Below, one piece after another: positions 38,433 through 50,000 of a stretch of 64,000 nucleotides of DNA. The stretch lies in assembly GCA_902729315.2 (NCBI GenBank), contig LR746268.1:6431501-6495500 (forward strand), read 5' to 3'. The position numbers were made by a program, and so were the translations under genes. The stretch's first letter is position 1, and each line of letters begins with the position of its first letter. The stretch is from Spirodela intermedia (lineage: Eukaryota > Streptophyta > Magnoliopsida > Alismatales > Araceae). Below the pieces are notes generated by a model that saw only the letters and a list, made by a program, of their open reading frames with translations, made no database searches and was not told the DNA's origin.

Positions 38433-38433
38433 A
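38383..38433. repeat. (GATA)n-(GA)n compound microsatellite
   Basis: About nine ATAG units followed by GA units, 1 kb upstream of the GBA2 copy A start codon. Copy B has no GATA run at the matching place (near 56790-56810). Confidence 0.9.
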
Positions 38434-39205
38434 AGAGGTCACTGAACCGGTAGATATCCCCAGTCAAGATGGGAGAAAGAGAGAGGAAGCGATCGCGCCA
38501 CCGAGAGCCCCGCAGCAGTCAGTCAGTCAGTCGAGTCTTCTCCTTTTCACATCTTGGGGGGACATACTCATCCATATTTATACACTAAAACCACGCTCCG
38601 TCGGCCAAATCCGACTGAACTAGACGTAGATATTGGCGAGAAGATAAACGTTCAGACTTTCAAAAGCTTGCAGGGGGAACCGCTGGTCCGGGGGGAGTCG
38701 TCGGTCCCTCTCCCGACCGGAGAAGGACCATGCGGACCACGCAGTTGTTTTAGCTTCTCGTCAGTGCACTGCATTCGCCGACATGTTGCGTGAGGCGATT
38801 CGCCATGATACTGTCTGCTGGGCCCCACCACCCCTCGACTCGGACAAGTCAACCCCCCTACAAGTCGCACGAATGTCGGCGGTCCATGTCTCCCTTCGGA
38901 AATATAAGTGGAGGAACGGTTATCGCCGGGCAAAGATCGCTGTTTTCGCGTGGCGAATCCGCCGCCACGTTTGGTTTATAAAGAAATATGGCGAATTAAA
39001 TTGTATATTCATCTGTGATTATTCCTTAAAAAAAGAGGAGAGTTTGAAAAGTTGTCGGAAGTAGACGAACCGACAGGCTCTCCTCAAACGCACGGCGGAG
39101 GAGAAGCGCCGGCGTTGGGCCGTCGACAAACCGTCTAGAAGCAAGGGCAATTAAAGGCAAATCAATCTGGCCCCCACCACGAGAAGGATAGATTTTAAAA
39201 ACAAA

Positions 39206-39232
39206 TTATGACGTCACCTGCTTGACATAGGC
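39206..39232 (-). pseudogene. 3'-terminal remnant of cytochrome c
   Basis: Reads on minus as A-Y-V-K-Q-V-T-S-stop, matching the end A-Y-L-K-Q-A-T-S-stop of the intact cytochrome c at 57523-57549. The flank beyond the stop also matches copy B. Upstream of this point the similarity stops abruptly, so only the last eight codons and the stop were included. It marks the right edge of duplication copy A. Confidence 0.85.
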
Positions 39233-39784
39233 GACACGAACAAATCTTACTCTCGAATGTGGTGGTTTCTTTTGGCTCTGAATGAGACTCACTCACCAAG
39301 CAAATAGAGTAATCACTCATTGCACAAGAGAGAGAGAGAGAGAGAGAGAGACCCAAAATGATGGAAGAAGTGGGAATGCCCACAATTCTTCACACACAGA
39401 CCTAGTGTCCTTCTCTCACATATTCATAACCTCTCACCACTTCCCTTACGGCTTCCGCTGCATCCCTTATCTTTTAATAATGTAGTAGAGAGGGACGTAG
39501 ACAAGAGAAAGAGGGAGAAATAGGTGGGAGCTCGTGTTCTCTTCTGCTTAACATATTGTTGGGGATTAAATCATGTTAGTGTAACATAACTTAGGTATCG
39601 ATCTTGTTAGATTGTCTAAAGAAAGAAGCTGATGAGGGTGGGTCTTTACTGCATTATCGACAAAAATGCAGTGTTTACTGACAACTAGACTTATTCTTTG
39701 GAGCCTAGAACCAAAATATCTAAAATTCAATGATGAAAGCATCAATATCAACCATATTATGAATTTTAAAAGGGTTGAATCTTA
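39233..39784. other. Unassigned sequence at the duplication junction
   Basis: About 550 bases between the cytochrome c remnant and the cofactor E fragment. Contains a (GA)n run at about 39329-39350. I see no match to either duplicated flank and no gene. Confidence 0.5.
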
Positions 39785-40180
39785 GGTTAGAAAGAGTAAG
39801 TTGTCCCTTTCTTCATTTATGCTCCATAAATTAATTAGTTGTAATGAAAATGAAATAAGTTCCTTTTAATACGAAATAGAAAGAAATTATAGAAATCCTC
39901 TATTTTTTAATTTTCAAAAACTTATTTAATATTGTGATAAGATAGAATAAGAGTGATCCAACTTGATGAGTGTACCTACCAATTGGGAAGTGGGTTTCCT
40001 GTCAGATTAAGCATGTTCAAATCTGCAGCAAAAGAGAAATAATATTAATTCTATTTACACTTTTGTATTTCAAACAATTGCTCAAATGTAATCACATATT
40101 TTTGATATATGAACATCCTACACACTTTTGTCGCCTAGTTTTTTTGTCTATTTTTGTTCAATGAAGATATCATGTCTTTA
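39785..40180 (-). pseudogene. Fragment of tubulin-folding cofactor E (exon 3 and flanking introns)
   Basis: Collinear with 26347-26745 of the intact TFCE gene over about 400 bases, including shared intron blocks such as AATGAAAATGAAAT and TTCCTTTTAATACGAAATAG. The counterpart of exon 3 lies at 39976-40022, has the same 47-nt length, and keeps its acceptor and donor. Its last codon is changed from CAG to TAG, so it would end translation. It stops just before the gypsy 5' LTR. Exons 1 and 2 are missing to its right. Confidence 0.88.
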
Positions 40181-40201
40181 TTTTACAAGACCCACCATGA
40201 A

Positions 40202-40739
40202 TGATGGAGACCTTCCGTTACAAAGGACCACATTCTTGTCATGACTGACCACAACACTTTTGAAGCATCACCAACATCTATGGCACTACCCCACCACTTA
40301 CTAGAAGCTGGACAAAATTAGGATGCACCACTACCACAAACCCTTCTCACTCCACAAAGAAATGTACCACATGAATATTTAAACCAAAAGTATCTTTTGG
40401 AAAGGGAGGAAAGAACATAGAATGAGGACCACATGAAGTGTCCACCCTTATCATTGGTTTAATCCCTTCTTTATTTCCAGTATTTCCTTGATTTGAGTAC
40501 TCTTGTATTCCCTTCCTAAAAGTCGTCGAGAGAATTTTCTTTCAGAGTTTGTGAGCCAAGTCTCTCTCTCTTAGAGAAGAGAGAAAATAGTCATGTGTTG
40601 TCATTATTTATGTGTTTAGTACCAATCATTGTATGATATTTAATATTATTTTATTCATTTGGGTCATCTCATCATCATATTCTACTATTCCAACATTATT
40701 TATCATTATTTCAAAACCAACATTTCTACCAATCTGATA
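40202..40739 (+). repeat. 5' LTR of the gypsy element
   Basis: Begins TGATGGAGACCTTCC and aligns along its length with 46192-46690. Shared blocks include GCACTACCCCACCACT, CACTCCACAAAGAAA, TTTAAACCAAAAG and ATTCTACT(A/G)TTCCAA. The right boundary is approximate. Confidence 0.75.
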
Positions 40740-43700
40740 TTTGCGCACCCAAACTTGGTAATCTTCTTTCCCGTTTTGTCATCAATAGCTCTCAAAGGTA
40801 GCAAAACTCATTGATTTGATGTCTTTGGTTTTGATACTTCTAGTGAAATATATTTATGATTACTTACTGAATATTTAATGAATTTCATAAAATTTTGTAA
40901 ATATTATCATGATCCTATGACTAACAAATAAATTTAATTAATATTTGATATCATTATATGTTAGAGCTAATGAAATATTTTAGATTATGTGTATATGTAT
41001 AGGAAATATAGTACCAATGTACATGATGAAATCTCAAAATTCTTTAGATATCAAAAGTATTAGTGAGTATCAAATTTGAAATCTAAACAATGACATGACC
41101 AAAGTCTCAGTGAATAAATATCCAGAAAATCACAAATATTAAAGTCACTTGTAAGACTTGAACTTAGAATCTAAACAATGACATGTTGGAAGCCTCAATT
41201 AAAAAATACTTAGAAAATCACAAAAAAATCAAAGTCACTTCGAAGACTCAAATTTAGAGTCTAAACAACAACACATCGGAAGCTTAGATGCGAAGATATA
41301 TGAAAAACCATGAAAACAGGTCATTATTGTGCATTTTAGACGGTGACATTTCAAAAAATTATGTTGAGAAAATGAAGGATTAAATAAGTTTATTTAAACT
41401 CAACCTCAATAGTAAAGATGGATAAGAAACAAATCTCTAGTTCAAGTTTCAAATTAAATAGATGATAGAATAACGAGTTTCAAAGCACTAAAATCACGTG
41501 ATCATTTTTCAAGACAAGAAATGATTGGTGAAGAGAAAAAAGAAAAAGTTTGTGAAGATAAAAAAAAACTCTCTTTATCGTCTATCAACACTCCAACAAA
41601 TATCAATATCTTTATATCAAGGTTTAGGCAATGTGAGCTTCAATAGAGTAAATAACACAACATCAATCCTTCATTTGACATTGATGATTCAAAGTAATAT
41701 TCAATTCAAAGGATGATGCTTTCCATTAGACCTTAAAGTACTTAGGTCATAACAAGAGAGACATTTGAGCTGAAGTACAAAGTATTGATAGTTTGATTGT
41801 GTCTTTGAAAGGTAAGGTTTATGAGGAGAAAAAACTAGTGTAGTTTGGTTTTTCTAATCTTATGAAAGTAGTGTGTATTTCTAAGAAAAATAATAAACTC
41901 TCATAGAAATAATTTGTTGAAATTGAACTAATATAAAAACTTGCCAAATTAGAATTGAACCAATATAAAAAAATAATATTTGGTGTCTTTTATGATAAAG
42001 AGAGAATTGTAAGAGCACACATATCAAAAGAGAGAATCTTGAGTGTGAAAATAAGAATTGACATGAAGTCATCGAAACTCAATTCACCCCCCCCCCCTCC
42101 CCGCTTTCTATTTCTTAGTGTTTCACATAACCTCCATTGAACTTATAAGTACAATAATGATATTGATGCTATCCATGAAGATCTATGTTGTCTTTTGTTG
42201 ATAGAACAAAAACTTGTTCAATTCTTAAAAATTAAAATATGTATGAACAAGTGATTACACTTATTGGAACAACATACCAAGACTATTCATAGGCTCTTCA
42301 TGGAAATGAAGTAGACATTTGTCTTACTCAATATGTCACATCACCTAGTCTCAATCCCTCGTAGTGAAGCGATATTTGCATTTTTCCCATCCATCCCCCA
42401 CTACTTGATCTTTCAACAACTTGTTCTGATGACTAATTACCTCACCAAATAGATCGTGTTTGGTGGCAAACATCTCAAAATGTCATTATTCTTGAGTAGA
42501 ACCTATCACATTAAGTTCTCAACTATTTGACACCATTCACAAAGGCACTCTACGTGAACATCTTTTCAACGTCTTGCAAACAACCATCATCGTCAACTAT
42601 CGCTGAAATTTTGAACTCATGTTGGGCACTTGGATGACCTCTTTGACAACATACTACAAGAAATATTTGTCAAAGGTCTCAAACATGACATCTATCCTAA
42701 AATTTGTCTTCTCAACTCTGAAGACTGACAACTATTATGAATATTTGTTTAACATGTAGAAGATCATATTAGTAATTTTTTACTTTGCCCACATCATTCA
42801 ACAACTCTCACAACCTCTTCATCTCTCATTAGTCACCTTAAATCATTAAGTGTTAACCAAGGGACTTGGACTATAAGACCCTTGACATGTCCAATCCTAC
42901 ATAATAAGTGCATCCTTGAGATGCTATCTTGATCTTATTGTGGTTCAATTGTAAATCTACCAAGCCAAAAGGTTATGTTATTCTTATGTTGAGAAATATC
43001 TGAATGATCATATATGTTGCAAGAAGCTCCAAATTATGGTTGTCGCTGATGACATTTCTCTTGTGGTAAATAAAGAGGTGAACCCTCATAGTGACCCTTC
43101 TAATGAATGAGTTGAACTTTCTCTTAATTTGGTGGTGAGATTAACTAATCTAGAGATTATAAAGCTTCAAAATGATTTTTATTGATTAAGGCCTTCCTAC
43201 CTCAACTACTCTTAATTATGTAGTCATTATGGGAAGCAAAATTTTCGTCTTGAGAAAAAGATTATGTCAAGGCACTTTGTTTGAAATTCTAAGGTAGCAT
43301 TATTCGTGGTAACTTCTTCCTTATCTTTTCAAGTAATGTGGATTGTATCTTCAGTGTTCAATAATTATATAGTTGAAGAATTATAGAATCAGATTATAAT
43401 ATTTTCATAATGTAGTTTTCTTTTGGTGATTAATATATCATCCTTAAGGTTGACTCCTATCTCACCAAATTTGACATCTCTTTGAAATCTATAAAATGTG
43501 CCCTTGTTTATGATCTTGGAGTTTTTATCCATCTTTGTCATATTTTTCACATTTAGCTCTTTTGACACTTACAACCTCACTACACTTCTTTAACAAGAGT
43601 TTTCAATAGTCTTTTTAATATTAAATTACTTACCTTCTAAACATATTATCAACTTCTATCTAAGAACTTCTCTCATTCATAGTAAACCATATAATTATCC

Positions 43701-46191
43701 TCATATTTAAAAATAGAGATTAAAAAATTTAAATATATGTGTCTTGTGCATATCATCCAAGCATCAATCAATCCATTTTCAAGCTCCATTCTTCTTGTGT
43801 TGACACTTTTGTGTTGATTATCGAGCACTAAAGTTTGTTATTATTCTTGATCGTTTCTCAATCTCAATCATGGATGAGCTTCTTGACAAGCTACATGGTT
43901 CAAAAATTTCATCAAGCTTCATCTTCATTCTAACTATCATCAAATTCGAATGATATCTGATGATATTTAGATAATGACCTTTTGAGCACATAATGACTAT
44001 CACGAATTTCTTGTTATGTTGTTCAACTTATATAATGTTCTAATAACTTTTTACGCACTGATGGTTGATATTTTTTGCCTTATTTCATAAAAGTTTGACA
44101 TGGTCTTCTTCGACGATATTTTAACATATAGTCATGACTTTCACTCCCACTAACATCATTTATATCAAGTTTTCTCTATCTTCATTGCTCATAAACTTGA
44201 TATCAATGTAAAAAAATATGTATTTGGTCAAAATTTACTTGAATACTTAGGTCATTGGATTTCTACGAATATAGTGACTATCGATCAAGATAAAGTTTCA
44301 ATTTATTCAGAATTGGCCCACTCTATGCAATATCAAGGAGCTTGAGAGATTCCTTAGTTTAATTGAATGCTATTATTATTTCATCACTAATAATAAGACA
44401 CTAGCTTTGCTTTTTACTTAGTAACTTTAGAAAGATACCTTTACATAACAACATCACTTATTAAACTTTCATCCAACTCAAACTTGCACTTAAGAGCTTA
44501 TTTTTGTTCTTCTAAATTTTTCACATAAATTTAAAATCAAGGCAGATGCTTATGAAATTAGATAGGCACCATTTTCATGCAACACTACAACCCCATTACC
44601 TATTTCAACTAGGCTTTCTCTTAAATCAATTTATGAACAAAAACTTATGACTATAGTTATCACTATTAAAAAATAGTATAATTATCTATTGAGTTATTCT
44701 TTTATTTTCGATACTAATCAAAGATGTATTAAGTTTTTATTAAAAGTGTCAAATAGATCTTGAATATCAATGTTGGCTCATCAAATTCATTGACTATTCA
44801 TTTAAAATCACATTCAAAGTCAGCAATGATAATAAAGTTGTTGATGCTCTTTCCTGTCTTCTAGTTTGCCCTCACCTTCACCAGATCACCTATTACTTAT
44901 CCTCATCCTTTGAATTTATAATAGCTTCATAGGGAGGTCCATACCTCACCACTATTACTCCACGTTATACTTTGCCTCAAGGATCACATAAACAATTGAG
45001 TGCATTACTGACTTCATTGAGATCTCCTTCTCTAAAAGAGACATCTCATTCTTCTCTAATATTCAACTCTCATATCACATCCTATAGGAGTATCATTCTT
45101 CCCTTGTTGACGACACTTTGATTTCTAATACATTTACAAGTGTATCTCTCAGAATCTATACTAGCATGGGATGAATCAAAATATTAAAAAGTTCATTGAA
45201 CACTGCAATATTTGGTAACAATACAAATTCAATTCTTACATTTGATGACTATTCGACCATCTTGGTGGTCATAGATTGCTTATGAAAATTTACTCATTGT
45301 ACTCTCCAATATCCTTACACAACTCTAAGTGTTGTCAAACTTCATGAAATCTCTCTTTCAATCATATCTAATTGTGACAGAGTATTTCTTTTGACATCTT
45401 CGCACAAACTCTTCTATTTACAAGGCACAAGTCCTTGCCACAACATGACTAATCATTCTAAAAATGACAGTCAAATTGAGATTGTCAATTGTTGTCTTAA
45501 AGTTTACCTATGTTGCTCAACTAACGAACACATGTGCAGCTGATCTCAATGGCTTCTGTGGGTGAAGTATTGGTAGAATACCTTTTCAAATTATCTACGA
45601 TCTTCTTCCATTATCATTGGTCTACATCTTTGTTGGCCATCACCTCAGTCAACAAAGTGCTTCAAAACTAGGATATCTTCTTTACTCAACTTAAACTTAA
45701 TTTGACTCAAGTGCAATCTTGTATGAAACTTTACCACGACAAACACATGTAGAAATCCTTGACTATGGGTGATCTAGTTTATCTTAAATTATTCCCTTAA
45801 TTGTCACCATACCTCTCTTGGTACAGAAATGAAAAGTTTGCCCCTAGATACTTCAGTCCTTATTCCATTCTAGAATGTATTGGCAAAGTCGCTTTTAAGT
45901 TGAAACTATCAAACCAATGCCTGCATCCACCTACTGTTTCACATCTCTCAACTTCAACCGGCCAAAAGATATTCTCTTACTACCCAACTTCTTCCACTTT
46001 CTTAATGATACCTGTATATGGGCTGTGGGACCTCTCGCCATCCTTGCCTCCAGACAATCTCCATTAGGTACCAAATTATTGGTCAAATGGAAAGACTTCA
46101 ATCCCTCTTGAGATATCATGCTGATCTCTTTGGCTGCCAATTTACTACTTTCCACCTTGAGGAAAAGGTGACTTCCTGCAGTGGGACGTAT

Positions 46192-46690
46192 TGATGAATA
46201 CCTTCCACTATAAAGGACCTATTCTTCCCACGATCAACTACAACACTTTCAAAGCATCACCGACATCTAGCGCACTACCCCACCACTCACCAGAAGCTCC
46301 CTAGAATCATGACGCACCATCAGCACCAACCCTACTCACTCCACAAAGAAACATACTCTAATGGGACATGCTTCAGCATTATTTAAACCAAAAGCATCAG
46401 TTGGGAAATGTCCACCCGTGTCTTTGGTTTAATCACTTATTTATTTTCAGTATTTTCTTGGTCTGAGTCTTTTTGTATTCCATTCCCTAAAGTCAGCGAT
46501 AGTATTCCTCTCAAGAGTATGTGAGTCAAGTTTCTCTCTTCGAGGGAAGGAAAAGAACAGTCAATGTATAGTGCTAATCATTGTCTCTCTTCCCCTTTAA
46601 CATTATCTTATTCATTTGATGTTCGAGCATATTCTACTGTTCCAAAACTCTTCATCAATGTTCCAAAATCGGAGTTTCCACCAGAAATCA
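46192..46690 (+). repeat. 3' LTR of the gypsy element
   Basis: Begins TGATGAATACCTTCC and ends near AAATCA. Many substitutions and indels separate it from the 5' LTR, pointing to an old insertion. Homology to duplication copy A resumes directly after it. Confidence 0.75.
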
Positions 46691-47035
46691 ATAAGAAAAT
46701 TGGTAATCATAGTAACTTGGATAATAAAATCGCAACGGCCGTGACGTAGGGGTATGAAGCCTTGATACCAGTTCGTTCGAGCGCGTGTTTGTGATAGCGA
46801 GAGAGAAACGGGGACTGGGCGAACCAGCGTACTACCCTCGCGGGTCAACTCCCAGAGGGTACCCCCCCACGAAGGGTATGCCAAAAGTCAAACAGACCGA
46901 TAATGAAATGTTCGTAAATTACTGCTGTACAGTAAATGAGCCAATTTAGAACACAATAAATAGAGTAGAGTAGAATAGAATGAGTTCTCCCTCATCAGTC
47001 AGTCAATGAACCAACCCTCTCTAGGGCTTGAGTGA

Positions 47036-50000
47036 TCACGTCCTCCGTCTGCGACAGGTTATGTCGATGATAATCTGAAGAATGCTGGCAGACGGCTCTT
47101 TGGGAAGCTTCAGGAGGCTTGCGACTCTCTTGAAAGAGAGGCTCTGAAGGGGAGGAGGAGCTTCTTCCCGCGTGTTTTCCCCCTTCGTCTTCTCCCTCGT
47201 GATCTCTGGTAGCGACAGCGCCCACTGCATGGCCCAGATGGCGAGGGGCCGCATGTAGCTCATAGACCTGAATCTGTCTTCTGTGCTCCACGCTTCAGGA
47301 GTTTGGAAGGCGTAGCTGCCCAAATAGTCGGCGGAAAATATTAGTGAAAAAGGGATGTGAAGATCTCTGGTGGGGGGAAATATCAACTCACCCCAATCCT
47401 TTGTCCGACCATGCGGTCTCGTAGACACCTTCCGCGGTTTTGAAGGCCGCCTCCACCATGCCTTCCTGGATCATGGTGGCAGCCAGGCCGAAGGTCACCC
47501 CCGGCCATATCTCCCTTGATTGCATCGTTGACCTGTCGACGGTGCCATCTGGTCTCATTCCGTTGACTGCTCCGCGTCTCCCCTCCTTGATCTTCAACAC
47601 ATTAAACTGGTATATCTTGTCGAGGGCGGTCTGTGCTTTTTCCTTGTCGACCAGAGTCTGCAGCCCACAGGCTCGGGCATACCTGGAATGGAGGGAAATG
47701 TGAGAAATAAATGCCCTTTTGAATCATGATCTGCAGAACTAAGGAAAACCTGAAGGTTACGGAGATGGAGTACCCACCATTGGCCGGCCAACTGATCCGC
47801 CTGTATTGCTGAGCTGAATTTGCCGCCACTGTTGTCGTAGTTAAAGTAGGAGCCATTCCACAGCTCCTCTTGGTACACAGCTTTCGCCCTCTGAAATTTA
47901 TACCGGAAGTACGCCTCGGAAGCTCCATCGCCGACTTCACCGGCGATGGCGGAGGCGGCCTGAAGAGCCGCCAACCAGAGGCCCCCGGTGTAGGCGCTGA
48001 CTCCCTTACTTGACCAAACGTCGTACGTCTGATCGGGGAAACCTTCGTTCTCGATCATGTCGTCGCCGTCCTTGTCAAACTGCTCCATGTAGGCCATCGC
48101 AGTGTAGACGGACGGCCAGACAGCTCGCGCAAATGACTTATCACCGGTGGCCACTATGTCTCTGTAAACTTGAAGAACAAATTTAGGGTTCAGATCCTTC
48201 CACCTGCTTGTGTCGTGAAATGAATAGGCGTTGATTTCGAACCAAGGATCGTTGCTTCCAAGATCATGAGGAACTGCGCCGATGACCTTCCTAGAGGCCC
48301 ACTTCCCGTCATATAAGCTTTTCACCTTCTCCGGATCATGTATCATCACAGCCGCCGCGAAGTCCCTCTGGACGCTGAGCTCGAGCTTGGGGAACAGCAT
48401 AACCAGCGCGAAGGATGAATAGAAGTGGACGTCGTAGGTGTTGTACATGAGGTACTCGATCCCTTCGAGGTAGAGGAACTGGCCGATGTTCTCCTCTCCA
48501 TCACCGAGCAGAGATGATCCGAAGGCACTACTAGATGAAGCAGATGCGTGCAGATCCTCGAGCACCGACGTCATCTTGTGGAGCACGTCGGATGCCGTAT
48601 CGCCTTTTTGGTGGGCGATGTCAGTTAGGGTTCTATGAGATGAACTGGATCTATCGAGGGAGAACTTCCTCTCCTTGATCGTGACCAAGCTCTGAAGCGG
48701 AGGTGACCCATCTGCGGCGTGAGAAAGACGTCGCTTTAGGTCAAACTAGCGAAACCCATGCTCCGCGGAGGAGTGCAGTGGTTGGATAGAACGTACGTAC
48801 CAGTCCAGGTAGTCCCTCCTGCGGTAAGATAGTAGAGCTGGTTGAAGAGAGTCACTGGGTACCTGAAAGGACCTTCAAATTTCAATTTTTTTTGCGCCCA
48901 AAAATCATGAAAAAGCTGATGGTTAATTACATCACTCGGGTTTTTTCACCATTCAGGAAGACGCTTATCCAGCAGAATAGGCCTTTGCCATTCATCAATT
49001 TGGACCTCCCAACGGCCGTGATCTGCATTAAAAGGACACAAACACCGATCAAGAAATCTTGGGCAGTATCAAGAAGCAGAGACTCCATCCACAATCCAGC
49101 TATTTTAGGTAATCAGAATATGACCCAGTAAATCCCGTACAGATTTTTCCTTTTGATGTGAATAGTTTTGGTTTGCTAATTATGGCGAGAGAATGTTGAA
49201 GGTTACCGGTGATTGCATCATGAGCAAGTTTAGCAGCCGCATCTTCCCGGGTTCCATAGAACTTCGTATAGCGCCTGCATCGATGGACCCACACATCAGC
49301 GTTAAGCCGCCGGATTTGAACTTGGATTTCTGAGAGAGCTTGTCGAGAATGTTCAACTGACCTATGATAAGTCTTCCCGCCGGGGAACGAAACTTCAGGA
49401 CAACACCAGGCAAGAGAGAATGTAACAGTACGGACTTCATTCGGAGGAACTGTCACGGAAGCAGAGACGGCTGCTCCAATAGATTCTCCTGGTTTGGATG
49501 GGGCCGACGCTTCATCGGGTTTACGGTGGGCAAACGATCGATGCTATACAAAGAAAAAAAATTACGTTACACTTGGAGTCAGCATCATGGAGGATTGAAG
49601 AGGGAAAAAAAAGAGTGCTTCTGCGGGTTGACTTCGAATTCTCATCGGCCATATCTAAGTGTATAAATGTATTGCAGAAAAGCATTCAGACGAGAATCTT
49701 CATTCCTTATTGTTCATCCTAAAGACAACGGCTGGAACTGGAAGCATTCTCAACGGCATCACAGGCTAAAAAGAGAGAAGAGAAAATAGAAAATAGGAAA
49801 AAACCAGACCTCTTTGACTTCATTCCACATGTCCGCTGCAGTGAACCCATCAGAACTTGCGTTCATCGAGAATCGAGGGCAGTTGGAGACGTGAACATCG
49901 GCAATCTCCTGTGCTGCAATAGCAAATGTTACCGGGGGCTTCCCATTTGCAGTCCTGGAACGACGTACACGATGGGATGTGAGAAAGGAGAAAAATTTCA

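Larger units (their letters stand above)
28650..39232. repeat. Tandem segmental duplication, copy A
   Basis: Collinear with 46691-57549 through all GBA2 exons, all introns, both flanks and the GBA2 upstream region. Homology begins near 28650, where copy B abuts the 3' LTR of the gypsy element. It ends at about 39232, inside a remnant of the cytochrome c last exon. Copy A has expanded microsatellites that copy B lacks, at 28785-28880 and 38383-38433. Confidence 0.93.
40202..46690 (+). mobile_element. Decayed Ty3/gypsy LTR retrotransposon
   Basis: Two related LTRs enclose about 5.4 kb of degraded polyprotein sequence on +. Reverse transcriptase traces at about 43800-44000 read like CVDYRALKFVIILDRFSI and MDELLDKLHG. 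The active-site block VFFDDILTYSH is near 44103, and a YLGHWIS-like block near 44245. Integrase C-terminal sequence near 45830-45930 reads like KFAPRYFSPYSILECIGKVAF. The frame is broken by many stops and shifts, so no protein can be made. A purine-rich stretch (GCAGTGGGACG) precedes the 3' LTR. A clear target duplication or primer-binding site was not found. It sits between the TFCE fragment and duplication copy B. Confidence 0.88.

Noticed and set aside
38554-39064. Plus-strand open frames upstream of GBA2-A
   Set aside because: No domain, and not conserved as frames in the matching copy B region. More likely GBA2 promoter or leader sequence.
45801-46067. 88-codon plus frame considered as a gene
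   Set aside because: It is a surviving piece of the gypsy integrase C-terminus within a broken polyprotein.
47594-48688. Apparent frameshift or truncation of GBA2-B relative to copy A, whose open frame is 70 codons longer
   Set aside because: The difference is a 4-base deletion inside the intron between exons 18 and 19. The spliced exons have equal lengths.
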